From assembly GCA_016630955.3 (NCBI GenBank), contig CM050000.1, positions 372,001 through 436,000 on the forward strand: 64,000 nucleotides of DNA, written 5' to 3'. The stretch is from Didymella arachidicola. Its lineage: Eukaryota > Ascomycota > Dothideomycetes > Pleosporales > Didymellaceae. Below are positions 47,736 to 58,649 of the stretch, piece by piece; position 1 is the stretch's first letter, and every line of letters starts with the position of its first letter. The translations under genes were made by a program, and so were the position numbers. Under the pieces are notes generated by a model. It worked only from the letters and a program-made list of their open reading frames with translations, was not told the DNA's origin and searched no databases.

Positions 47736-50700
47736 ATGCCTAGCTGGCGCTCGAGAGAAAGCTATGAGTGAGTGATCTTCCGTCATCCCGACTTTTTTTT
47801 TCGTCTTCACCGCACCTTCGCATCTCACCTCACGCTTCGCTCTGGTAAGCTTCCACAATTCACAACATCATTGTAGCCAACAGAGTGTCTATCAATCTAC
47901 AAGACGTGTAGATTTGATCATTGACTACCTCCCGTTTTTCCTGGCATCCACTACATTACCGTCAATAATCATATTGTTCGGACGTTCCTGCCCCTCGCTC
48001 TCCACACACCGCCATCGTTTACGGTGACATAACAGTGTGCTGATCTCCACTCAGTGCAACGGCCAAGGAGCAGAAGCAGATCCTCGCCGATATAGAATCA
48101 GGATCGTCCAAGTTCGGTCGAAAGCTTCATTCAGCTCGACCACCCCAGGCACACAGGAATCAAAGTGGTTTGAGCCAGAAGAGCTCTCAAGATACTGTAG
48201 CTGCTGCCGCGGAACCATCACAAGAGGTCCAAGACACAGGATCGAGAGGACGGAAATCGACGAATATCTCCCGTCCAGGATTACCCAAGCGTACTAGCAG
48301 TATGCGTAGGGCCTACAATTACTTCTTTGGCAGTGCCGGCGCGCCACCGACTTCACCTACAACTGCAGTCACCACAACGGAAGCACACGCTCCGGCACCG
48401 AGCAAATCTAGGCCTACCACTGGTGACAATGGTATCGACACACCTCCTGAGACGCCGAGAGACGCCCTCTCTGGCGCAGATGCAGGTAAGCAATCTCTCT
48501 TTCACTTCACCCCGCCTGCCCAATAACCTATTGTGCCAGGCTCGGGTCCGTTCTATCCGTTTTCTCTTCACGCTGCGCCGCTACATGTTCCGGCCTCCTC
48601 GCTAATCCGCCGCGTCAACACAGGTGCCCAGCCTCCTTCACCCAACCCGAACGATTCGTATGAGGTCCAGCTCGAAGCTCTGAAGAAGCAGCTCGCCCAC
48701 GCCGAAGCACAGCTCGACGAAGCACGTATCGTTGCCAACAAGCAGGACGAGCACGTCAAGACGCTTGAAGACGACCACAAGGAGCGCGAAAGAGGTTTTG
48801 AAGAGCGCGAGACCACCCTCCTGCAGGACAAGAAGGATCTCGAGGAGCACATGGTCAGCGTCGTAGTGCAGCAGGTGCGCGAGGCTAAGACCAAGGAGCG
48901 TAACTCTGTCCGTGAGGAGTGCGAGACCGAATTCAACAGCAAGATGGCGTCTACTGCCGCTGAGCACGAGGCTCGCGTCACCGAGCTCCAGAACGAGATT
49001 GACAGTCTGAAGAGCGAGATCGAGAAGCTCAAGAGCGAAATTAAAGACCTCCAGGGCAAGACAACCGAGTCTGCGCCCAAGGCCGAGCTCGAGGCTAAGG
49101 ACAAGGAGATCCAGGGTCTATCGGAGGAGAAGGGCACTGCCGAGCAGTCTCTGGCGAAGGCCACCTCAAAGCTTGAGCAGCTCACCGCCGACAAAAAGAG
49201 CGCTGATGAGGCTATCGCGAAGGTCAACGCTGAGCTTGAGCAGCTCCGTGCCGAGCAGGCTACTCTCATCCCCAGGACTGACCTCGATGCCAAGGACGAG
49301 GCCATCGCCGCTCTCACCGCCGAGAAGGAGGCCAACAGCAAGAACGTTGAGCAGCTTCAGAGCGAGGTCGATTCGCTGAAGAAGCAGATCGAGGATGTCC
49401 AGACCAAGCACACGAAGGCGACTGAGGCGCACAACAAGCTTTCTCAGGAGCACGAGGCTCGCGGCCTGAAGCTCTCTGAGCTCGAGTCGTCAACCGCCTC
49501 TGCATCGGAGGAGCACAGCGCCAAGGTCGCCGACCTGGAGAAGGCCCTTGCCAGTGCGAAGGAGGAGCTGTCCACCCGTACCTCTAACCTTGAGGCTGCT
49601 GAGGAGGAACTTGCTAGCAAGTCCGAGGCCGCCGATAAGGCCAGCAAGGACGCCGCCGCCGTCACAGATTCAAGCAAGAGCGAGATCGAGGCCCTGAAGA
49701 AGCAGATCGCCGACTTGGAAGAGAAGGTCGCCGCTGCGGATGCCTCCAAGGGTGACGCTGACGAGCTCTCCACCAAGATCTCGAAGCTGGAGGGTGACTT
49801 GAAGCAGGCTCAAGAGGCCCTGGCTACGAAGACCTCCGAGCTTGAGAGCCAGATCGCCACCCTCACTACTGAGAAGGACGGCGCCGCCGAGACCGCAGAG
49901 AAGGCCAGGACCAGTGTCGACACTCTCACCACTCAGATCGCTGACTTGGAGAAGTCCCTTAAGGACGCCCAGGACAGCCTTGCGGCCAAGGAGGAGGAGC
50001 TTGCGGCCGCCAAGGCTGACGCTTCGAAGGCCTCCGAAACATCGGCTGCCCGCGTCGCTGAGCTCGAGGAGGCTCTTGCTAAGGCGAAGAAGGAGGCCGA
50101 GAGCGCCACTGGCTCTGCTGATGCTCGCGTCACCGAGTTGGAGACCTCCCTCAAGAAGGCACAGGATGACCTTGCCGCTAAGGAGCAGGAGCTTGAGAAG
50201 GCACAAAGTGAAGCGTCCACAGCGACTGAGAATTCCACCAAGAAGGTCTCTGAGCTCGAGGCATCGCTGAAGGAGGCTCAGGATAGCCTTGCCGCTAAGG
50301 AGAAGGAAGTCGAGAGTGCCCGTGCTGAAGTTGGCGACGCTTCCGAGGTTTCGTCTGCAAAGATTGCCGACCTTGACAAGCTTCTCAAAAAGGCTCAGGA
50401 CAACCTTGCCAAGAAGGAGGTGGCTCTGACTGCAGCTCAAGAGGAGGCTCTCAAGAGCACTGAGACCTTGTCGTCGAAGATCAGCGAGCTTGAAAGCTCG
50501 TTGAAGAAGGCAACTGACGACCTCGCTGCCAAGGACGCTGAGGTCGCAGCAGCTAAGGAGGACGCCGAGAAGGCCAACGAGTCTTCATCTTCCCAGGTTC
50601 AAGAGCTTGAGAAGAAGCTTGCGACTGCCGTTGCCGACCTCGAGAGCGAACAGTCCAAGAGCACCGCTGCTCAAGCCGACGCCGACAAGCTGAAGGAGAC

Positions 50701-52204
50701 CACCAGCGCCCAGATTGCCGAGCTCGAGAAGAGCCTCGACGCTGCTAAGAAGGAGGCCGTCGACGCCACCGAGTCAGCCAAGGGCGAGACCACTGAGCTT
50801 TCCAGCAAGATTTCCTCTCTCGAGAAGGAGCTGGCTGATGCCAAGCAGCAGGCCGAGCAGGTCGACACCCTCCAGGCCTCCTTGAAAAGCAAGGACGAGG
50901 AGCTGTCCGCAGCTAAGGCTTCCAGCAGCGAGTCTACCGAGAAGATCGCTTCTCTGGAGAACGACCTCGCTGCCGCGAAGGAGCAAGCTGCTGAGGTCGA
51001 GAGCCTTCAGGCCTCACTTAAGAGCAAGGATGAGGAGCTCGTCAAGGCACAGGAGGCCTCCAAGATAGCAAGCAGCACTGCCGATGAGAAGATTGCCGCC
51101 CTCGAGAAGGATCTTGCCGCTGCGAAGGAGCAGGCTGGCGAGGTTGAAGGCCTCCAGACTTCGCTCAAGAGCAAGGACGAGGAGTTGGCCAAGGTACAAG
51201 AGGCGTTATCCGCTCTCCAAAAGTCCAAGGACGATCTTGAGAACGAGCTCAAGTCTGCTAAGCAGGACGGATCGAAGGCTTCTGAGCTCCAGAGCCAGCT
51301 CGAGAAGGCCACCGCCGACCACAGCACTGCTCTGAAGGAGGCCGAGTCTTCCCACGAGGCTACTAAGAAGGAGCTCGAGAGCGCAAAGGCTGCTCACAAT
51401 GATACTGCCAAGAAGCAGGCTGCCGACGCTGAAGACCTCCAGTCTAGCCTCGCTTCTGCTCAGGAGGAGGCCAAGGCTGCGAAACTCGCACAGGAAAAGG
51501 CCGAGAAATCTCTTGCTGATGAGCATAACGCTGCTACCGATGCACAGGCTAAGCTCGCTACACTCGAGGCTGAGGTTGCTGAGCACAAGGCTGTTGCCGA
51601 AAAGGCAGCATCCGAGAAGTCTACATTCGAGGAGCAAATCAAGGCAAACGACGCCAAGGTCGTTCAATTGGAGGCTTCCGTGGAGGCAGTCACCAAGGAG
51701 AAGGCCGAGAAGGATGCCAAGGTCACTGAACTAGAGGCCAAGCTCGCTGAGTCTGAGAAGGCTGCCGAATCCGCTAAGGCCATCGAGGAGCTCAAGAAGG
51801 AGTCCGACGCAAAGCTCATCGAAGCCACCAAGGCCCTCGAGCTCTCGCAGCAGCAGGCCAAGGACGCTGAGGAGAAGGCAGCAGCCAGCACCAAGTCCAT
51901 CAACGAGGCTGTCGCTGCCCGCAAGGCTGAGGAGGAGAAGTCGGCAAAATTCGAGGCTGAGCTTGCTTCCCTGAAGGCCTCCAGCGAGGCCAGCACCACC
52001 GAGCTCGCTACCCTGAAGCAGGATCTCGAGGCTGCCAAGGCCGACGTCGAAAAGCAGAAGACGGCCCAGGAGTCCCTCAAGACCCTCAACAAGAGCGTCA
52101 TGGAGAAGATTAAGGAGAAGGACGCCAAGATCAAGGAGCTCACCGCTGCGGCTGAGGCGCCGAAGGAGAACGGTGTCAAGGCTGAGGCTGTTGCCGAGGC
52201 TTAG
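47736..52204 (+). CDS. Long coiled-coil protein of unknown function
   Basis: Exons 47736-47767, 48055-48485 and 48540-52204 give 1375 residues. The first 150 residues are basic and Ser/Pro-rich (MPSWRSRESYDATAKEQKQI; ISRPGLPKRTSSMRRAYNYF). From about residue 190 to the end the protein is one almost unbroken coiled coil of Ala, Lys, Glu, Ser and Leu with heptad periodicity. It contains tandem 39-residue repeats at about 624-843, and further repeats built around LQASLKSKDEEL. It ends with a coil (MEKIKEKDAKIKELT) and an acidic tail. No membrane segment or enzyme domain is visible. It may be a structural scaffold of the myosin-tail, eisosome or septal kind; I cannot decide. The first intron is long for this window (287 bases). 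An alternative acceptor at 48624 would skip 28 residues in frame. Confidence 0.8.
49946..50605 (+). repeat. 39-residue (117-base) tandem coding repeats
   Basis: Five full copies and one 25-residue short copy in the coiled-coil gene. Each copy begins LExSLKxAQDxLAAKExE and ends near SxKxxE. Copies 1 and 3-6 are 39 residues; copy 2 lacks 14 residues, exactly two heptads. DNA copies are diverged, so the duplication is old or under protein-level selection. Confidence 0.8.
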
Positions 52205-53220
52205 ATGGCCGGTTTCTCAAGCTGATGCTTCTTGGTGATGGTTGAGATTGTACAGATCGTCTTGTTTTTGCTTTGCGCTGTGTGGCATTATACCCCGTCC
52301 GGTTCCCGTCGTTGCGTACTCAGAGTGAGCGTAAGATCGTGCTGGTCGGATGTCTTGTTTTGGTTTTGATGATTTCTTTGGTTGTTCATGATGAGACGGC
52401 ATTTCGGAACGATTGCATGGCATGATGATGACTAGATGGTGTCGGTAATTGAATGCATTGGCATGTACTCTTCACTCAGAATCCGACAAGCGTGACTGCT
52501 AGTATCCAGGGATTCATGAACATACCCTTGGTATCACATGGGTGGCGACTATCACTATGGAGCCTGTTGAAGACCATGTAGATGCGACGGAGACTTCGGA
52601 CAGAAGAGCTCATGTCCATAATGTAGTCCGGTGTCGGTTGTGCGCAGATGCGCTCTGTAGATTAAAGTCCACGGATGTCAGTCTCTGTCACGTGGTCTAA
52701 CCATTCTCTTTCCAGACCAGCTAGCTGTCTGCGTCTCGTATTGTGTGCCAAGCATTCAACATTTGCACCCGTTGCATAAGAGAGCGCTCAGAGCCAAAAG
52801 CTTCTCCCGTGGCACAACAATTGCAGTGTCACCCCACCCAGCCCCATCCGCTCCATCAGCGAGAATACTTTATCATCGTCCCCATCATGTCCGCGATGCC
52901 AAGTCCACCGTTGTCGGCATTGACCCGAACACCTTGCTGGAACAAGCAGGTGGCACGATAAGCCAAGCAATGCGGCCTGCAGTCAAGCATCGCGCCTTAC
53001 CGCAACAGGCATCTGTATAAGCGTTTCTCCATCTCTTGGACAGCATGGTTACGTAGCATGGGTAAGTCAGGAGCGTGCAGCCTGCGAAACAGGGTATGCA
53101 GGTACGAGGGAGGTTTCCTTTTAATCATGTCGTTGCTGCGGTCCTTCCTTTGTTTCCTTGTCTGCATCATTCTTTGTTTGATCGGACGGTCAGGGCATTG
53201 TACGACGGACATACGCAGCA
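52205..53220. other. Intergenic region before M6 protease gene
   Basis: About 1 kb with no supportable gene. Runs such as GGTTTTGATGATTTC near 52360 suit a 3' region; the last 300 bases probably hold the protease promoter. Nothing else was recognised. Confidence 0.45.
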
Positions 53221-55303
53221 ATGGCTCCATCAGGTCGCTCTTCGGCCTCAATGGTCGTGCTCGCAGCAGCAATACTCGATCCAGCATCTGCGTTTCCAGC
53301 GCACTTGAAGTCGAGGGCCGTGGTGGCTCCTTTTGCCCCAATTGACCCTCAGAACTGGGTCAATCCGGACAACATGACATGGGACGACTTTGTTGCGCCT
53401 CCCACCACGTCCTGGAGCGACCCTGCGCGCAAAGGCAGAGATCGCAACTTCAATATTGCTATGGTCACTGTTGACTACCCTGGTAAGTGCGAGGCCGAAC
53501 AGCTCCTGAATCCGCATTGCTAACACTTTGATAGATTCGCCGTTTGTCGTCACTTTGGCACCCAACTCTGACATCTTCGGCAACCCCCAGCCGCTCGCGG
53601 CGAATTTGAAGCGGGAAGATGTTCCAAAGTTCTATCACGACCTGCTGAACGTGCCGAACGACCTCAATGAAGGTCATACTTTGCACGAGTACTGGATGGG
53701 CGACTCGTTCGGCAAGTACGGCGTCGATCTGACAGTATTCGGCCCCTACCGCATGCCGGCCAAGAGCTACCAGTACGGTGTAGATGACGAGGAGGGTGGT
53801 TTCAACGAAGACGCCTGCCCTGAAGGCCCACCATGTTCGGTCGACCTTCGAACAGACGCGCTAGGCGCATGGCGCAGGGACGTTGGTAATGCGACTGCTG
53901 ACGCCTATGAGCTGGCCTTCATTCTGTCTGCCGGACAGGACGAGTCTTCGACGTGGCAAGAATTCGGAGAGATGAAGTTCCTGAGCAAGGAGGACATCCC
54001 TGAGGAGTTTGGTCCCCCAGCGAACAGCTCCCTTCCCAACTACGCCAACACACGATACGTTGAGTGGACTTCGTGGGCTGCAGCTTCCACCATCTGGCCC
54101 AATGCTGGTGGAGGATCGTCTACCCAGGGTGAATCGAGTGGTATGGCTACCTTTGCCCACGAGCTGTCTCATCTCCTCGGCATCGGCGACAACTACAACA
54201 ACCCCTACAGCATCCCGCCTCGCCGCGCCTACACGGGACCGTTCAGCATGCTCGACCGTGGTTCTTTCAACGGTCCTGGAGGTCCTCACACTCGCTGGCA
54301 GATCCCACCTGTGCAGGGCGCGTCGATGGGCTCGCTCCACACAATGCGCGACAAGCACCAGATTGGGCTCATTGACAACACTCCGGTTCTGCAAGTCTCC
54401 CGCTCTGGTCTCGCTACCTCGGGCGCCGTCGTCGCGGAGATCACCGCACGCTCAGTCGACCCCGGCAGCGGTCTGATGGGTCTGAACATCACCTTTGGTA
54501 GCTCCGGCGATCTCGCACCCAAGTGTAACATCTCCCTCGATGCATTCTGCGATGGTCGTGGTTACAACAACTACAACGTCGAAGTGGTCGACCGCATGGG
54601 CGCAGACTCGTTCTGCCCTGACTCGGGCGTCATGATTAGCAAGACCAAGAACAGCGACCGCACTCAGCCGTTCCAGTGGGTCATCGACGCCAACCCCGAG
54701 GACGCTCATGTTGTTGACTTTTACCTTCCCAACGGTACTGCCAGGTACTGGAGTGTTGGCGACTACCGCCAGCTTGTTGATGCGTTGTTCCACGCTGGCA
54801 CGAACTCGGGCAGTGAGTACGAGCATGTCGATGTGGCGAATGGTCTGCACATCTACGTCCTGGATATCAACCGCAACGCATCGGGCATCCTGAAGTACAC
54901 AGTCGGCGTGCGCTCGACAAACGAGACCAGCACTGCTAAGCACGATGTCAAGCTTCGCCAGGGCAATGTCTCAGGCAACTCGTCGTCTGAGGGCTTGTAC
55001 TGCACGTTCCAGCTCGACAACACGGGTAAGGCCGGCACCAACGCTACAAACGCCCACCCTCAGGACCTGTCTGCGTACCTTGGCTCGGACATCTTCCGGT
55101 TGAATGCCAAGGTCGAGGGCAAGGGCTGGGAGGTCGGTGTTCCCAACGCTCTTGCGCATGCGAAGTTTGGCAAGAGCACGGAGGTCAAGGTCGCTGTCCG
55201 CAGTGGCTACGGTGCTGTGGATAAGGCTACTGTCAAGCTGACTGTGACGAGTGAGAGTGATCCTAAGGTCAAGGCGCAGAAGAGTTGTAGTGTTCAGGCT
55301 TAG
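53221..55303 (+). CDS. Secreted M6-family metalloprotease
   Basis: Exons 53221-53482 and 53535-55303 give 676 residues. A signal peptide is likely (MVVLAAAILDPASAFPAHL, cleavage near residue 24), so the protein is exported. The zinc-binding motif HELSHLLGIGD (His296, Glu297, His300, with Asp306) fits HExxHxxGxxD of the M6 (immune-inhibitor-A-like) peptidases, and a downstream FSMLDRGSFNG supplies the M6 Met-turn region. Many N-x-S/T sites and paired cysteines suit an extracellular protein. The C-terminal half appears to be beta-rich with an all-beta tail (TVKLTVTSES). Fungal members are thought to degrade environmental or host protein; the substrate is unknown. The splice junction gives MVTVDYP-DSPFVVTLA, in frame. 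The ATG at 53221 is the first in frame. Confidence 0.85.
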
Positions 55304-56053
55304 ATTTAACCAGGAAGATCCTTAACGAATATCAAATATGCCCACATCGGTGTGGAAATACCTTGAGCAGATCGTCTTGTCGTGATGTGTTTATTCTTGT
55401 TGGACCCTTCCCCACTCTTCCCTTTTTACGGTGGAGCTAATTACTGCAAGGCACACCTCAACCTGGCACGCTCTGCATCACATGTCAAGACGTCGACATC
55501 AATAACTCCCTTTTACTTCACCTAAGCTGTCCCAGCAACGCTAACTGTCTGCCCCTTCAACATCTGGCACTCCTCCTGCTACCATAGGTATTTGAGGGGC
55601 GAACTCAAACCTGTAATGCTTCAACCCCTCTTCAAATCCTTCAGGCCTACTGCAAGCCTCTTACAGGTACAACAGACGGTGAGCCAAACAGCTTCCTCGT
55701 CGCACTTAGTCACACTCTTGTGCATGAACGAGGAAGAGACTTTGTGGGGTACGTCGACATGCCAGCAGATCATGGTCCTCACCGCCAGAGCTAAGCGAGC
55801 GCGCCGGCCCGCGCAACATCTCATCACTCCCCAGGCGGCCGTCGACCGCCCACACACGTCCCTCGCTACCCCTCACGCGACCTGGAGCTGTGCATTGGCG
55901 GGCGCAGAAGAAGAGAAGCAGCGCCGATATTCGCACCGGCGCGCAGGAAGACACTGGCACGCGCCGCTGCTGTGCGACGTTCACATGCAAGAGGCTAGGC
56001 TATAACACCACCACTACCGCTGAACGCACCGACGCCCAGCGGACCGCTTCACC
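55304..56053. other. Intergenic region protease to spo7
   Basis: 750 bases, no supportable gene. The right end is GC-rich ahead of the spo7 ATG. Nothing else was seen. Confidence 0.5.
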
Positions 56054-57517
56054 ATGCCGACCCTCGACCAGATCGTCAAGGGCGCACCGGCACCAAACAC
56101 TTCAGTCAATGACGTCGCCGCCGCCGCCCATGCAAGCCCTCCTCCGTACACGGCGTCTCTCACGCACCCACTCCCCCACGATGTCATCGACCTCAAGACC
56201 CCCCGCGCCCCGCTCAGCGACCCAACATCGCTGCTTCCCAGCTCGCCGCCGCAGATCTACCTCAACCTCCTCATCCTCGAAGCGAGTCTGCGCAGCCAAT
56301 ACCTGACACTGCGCGCACGGCGGCGGCAGAACACGTTCGTCCTGACCCTGCTCGGCGTATGGATAGCTTTCTTTTTCTACTTGCTTTGGCTACGGCCACG
56401 TGAGGACGGCAAGGGCATCGGCGGTTCGCAGTACTGGCTCGTCGATATGCTGCAGAAAGTTGGCTTCATCACGGGTGTCGTCACCGCACTGCTGTTCTGG
56501 GCTACGGGGCAGTGGGAGCGCGGTGTGAGATGGCCGAGGCGCTGGATTGGTGTTGCAAACCGCGGGTTGCGAGGCATGAATGCCAAGATTGTCGTCATTC
56601 GCGGCCCCTGGTGGCACGAGCTGGCGGAGTGGGCGAGGTTCTTGCTGCCGTTCAGCGGTGGACTGTGGGGCGGCGAGCAGGGCGGGAGCAGCTACCACTT
56701 CATCAACGTGGTGCAGGAGAAATCGCACGCCCTCGACTCCGGACGCCCGCGACACAGAATCGTCGAGGACGGCAAGGAGTACGCCGAGGAAGACATCGCG
56801 CCGGGAGGTGACTACATCAAGCTCCTTCTCCTGCCCAAACCATTCACCCCGGACTTCCGACAAAACTGGGAAATGTACCGCACCGAGTACTGGGAGCGTG
56901 AAAACGAGCGCCGCTTCGAGCTGCGCAAGCGAGTCCGCGCCCGGCAGCGCGAAATCGCCCGCGAAGAAGGCGGCATCTTCTGGTGGACCGGCTGGCGCGG
57001 CTGGAAGCGTGCTCGCGGATTCTCATCCCGCCCAGACGTCGAAAAGAGCGGACACTCGCACAGCCACAGCCTCAGCGCGAGCACCTCCCACCGCAGACGC
57101 AGACCCAGCACTCTTCTTACCCACGGCCCAGACGGAAGCCACTCCCGCACCTCAAGCCGCAGCTCCACCCCCGGACCCGACGACGAGCGCCTGCGCCCCT
57201 TCGAGAGCAGGGAGCGCAGGTGGAGCACCAGCACTGCGGGCTCCACACGCTCCACCTCCGCACCACGTGGCAAGTCAATCACACAAGGCACTGCTGCGTC
57301 AGCGCGGCAGCCCCCCAGCCGACCGAATTTGCCCGGCAGCACGGGCAGCGGGAATCGACCCGGTACACGCACGAGCATGCTCAGCAATGCGTCCAGCCTG
57401 AGCGAGATGGAGGACGGGTACGAAGCTACGCATGAGAGCAGGCCCAGGCCGCAGGTTAGGCGGAAGGGGAGTCGGGAGAGTGGGAGTGGGAGTGGGAAGG
57501 AGGCTGTGAGTGCATAG
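56054..57517 (+). CDS. spo7: Spo7, regulatory subunit of Nem1-Spo7 phosphatase
   Basis: Single exon of 487 residues. Spo7 sits in the ER/nuclear envelope and activates Nem1, which dephosphorylates the phosphatidate phosphatase Pah1 and so balances storage-lipid and membrane-lipid synthesis. The family core is visible: the helix PQIYLNLLILEASLRSQYLT, a first membrane segment (about 94-113, TFVLTLLGVWIAFFFYLLWL), a loop containing GKGIGGSQYW, and a second segment (about 133-151, MLQKVGFITGVVTALLFWAT). These are followed by conserved NRGLRGMNAKIVVIRGPWW and KLLLLPKPFTPDFRQNWEMY. The last 180 residues are a basic, Ser/Arg-rich tail typical of filamentous-fungal Spo7, longer than in yeast. The start has an acceptable context and no in-frame ATG precedes it closely. 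Confidence 0.9.
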   Translation: MPTLDQIVKGAPAPNTSVNDVAAAAHASPPPYTASLTHPLPHDVIDLKTPRAPLSDPTSLLPSSPPQIYLNLLILEASLRSQYLTLRARRRQNTFVLTLLGVWIAFFFYLLWLRPREDGKGIGGSQYWLVDMLQKVGFITGVVTALLFWATGQWERGVRWPRRWIGVANRGLRGMNAKIVVIRGPWWHELAEWARFLLPFSGGLWGGEQGGSSYHFINVVQEKSHALDSGRPRHRIVEDGKEYAEEDIAPGGDYIKLLLLPKPFTPDFRQNWEMYRTEYWERENERRFELRKRVRARQREIAREEGGIFWWTGWRGWKRARGFSSRPDVEKSGHSHSHSLSASTSHRRRRPSTLLTHGPDGSHSRTSSRSSTPGPDDERLRPFESRERRWSTSTAGSTRSTSAPRGKSITQGTAASARQPPSRPNLPGSTGSGNRPGTRTSMLSNASSLSEMEDGYEATHESRPRPQVRRKGSRESGSGSGKEAVSA

Positions 57518-57917
57518 GGGATTGAGATGATGGTCGGGGGTTTATGGATTGATGATACCATGTTCTACGCTTTATGAGACCAGAATACTAATTTTTGTTC
57601 GTTAGTGGATGTCTCCTGCCTTCCACACCAGGTGTTTTTATCAGTAGCTTCGCGGATTGTAGGGAGAATAGCAGAGTTTCAGATTCGCAGGCGCGACCAT
57701 CGAGGGAAGTTGGAGGCAGTCAGTACTTCTATTGGGGTGCCTCGCTACTCGACAAATCCTCTGGTGGCTATCAAGGCCCTGCTGAATAGCCGAGACACAC
57801 GGTAAGCTCTTTCGAAGTCACCAAGTAGATGCCAAGGAGCCACAGCATGCAAGCACAAAATTAACAAACAGTAACCCCGACCAGCACGACCTACACCTCT
57901 CAACACAACAACAATCC
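57518..57917. other. Convergent 3' region spo7 / small membrane protein
   Basis: 400 bases between convergent stops. Two overlapping frames of about 65 codons around 57595-57805 lack domains. Nothing else was seen. Confidence 0.45.
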
Positions 57918-58355
57918 CTATTTCCGGAACCACCTATCATCGAACTTCCGAAATCGATCAAGACCACGAGGAACGCCTGTCCGCGGGCTCAACGCCTTCG
58001 TTCCCGAACCAGTCTTCAACGCACTATCCGGACTGCCCTCGAGCGTCGTCCCCTGCGAGTCAAACCCTACTAATAGTTCGTCATCGCTGGAATTCGCTTC
58101 GATGACCTGGCGTTTCGCCTGGCGCTTTCGATCCTGCAGGTTGCCTGTCACGACGATGTAGATGCCTAACAACGACCAGATGAGAGCAGTGAGGTAGAAG
58201 ACGATCAAGCCGACTTTGTCTTGGTGCGCCTCCTTTTCTATCTTTTGTCTCGAGGGGTCGGGGATCCAGAAGTTCGGTAGTCCGGTTGGGACGGTGAAGT
58301 TTAGTTGGTCGCTTAGGAGGACTGGTGTTGGGCGGACGGAGAGGTTTGGTGGCAT
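57918..58355 (-). CDS. Single-pass membrane protein, hypothetical
   Basis: Single exon of 145 residues with fungal-like codon bias. The N-terminal 45 residues are hydrophilic and Pro-rich (MPPNLSVRPTPVLLSDQLNF, with one N-x-T site). One membrane segment follows at about 47-70 (VGLIVFYLTALIWSLLGIYIVV), then a basic patch (DRKRQAKRQ) and a polar tail ending DRFRKFDDRWFRK. The positive residues after the segment suggest the C-terminus faces the cytosol. No cleavable signal peptide and no known family were seen. It is divergent from the membrane-protein gene at 58650, and the two share a promoter region of under 300 bases, which may hint at common use. Confidence 0.65.
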   Translation of the reverse strand: MPPNLSVRPTPVLLSDQLNFTVPTGLPNFWIPDPSRQKIEKEAHQDKVGLIVFYLTALIWSLLGIYIVVTGNLQDRKRQAKRQVIEANSSDDELLVGFDSQGTTLEGSPDSALKTGSGTKALSPRTGVPRGLDRFRKFDDRWFRK

Positions 58356-58649
58356 GATATGTCGAGCGATAGGGGATGAAAGAATTCATTGCGCTCTACG
58401 GTAGACTTTGGCATACCCAGATTGAACGGGTGAAAGGAGCTAGGTGAGCATCGAGCGGATACACTGTGAGAGTGACAGTATACTTGAACGTATAATGTGT
58501 TCATACCTACCGCCTGCTCACAGTGCAGCATCCACAGCTTTCACCCCTTGGTTCGCCGTTATTTAAGGGCCCATTACCCACTTCATATATCATCAGATCG
58601 ACACAAAGCCATAGTAACTCGAGTCCACCATTCCTCTGGTATCAGTTAC
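58356..58649. promoter_or_regulatory. Divergent promoter region with TATTTAA
   Basis: 294 bases between two divergent starts. TATTTAA at 58560-58566 lies 84 bases before the plus-strand ATG, a fitting core-promoter position for that gene. Confidence 0.45.

Noticed and set aside
49670..50440. 256-codon Leu-rich minus-strand frame, looks like a repeat protein
   Set aside because: Antisense of the repeated Lys/Glu/Ala coiled-coil coding; the leucine pattern is a codon-reversal artefact.
55592..56005. 137-codon plus-strand frame before spo7
   Set aside because: No domain or codon bias; probably spo7 promoter and leader.
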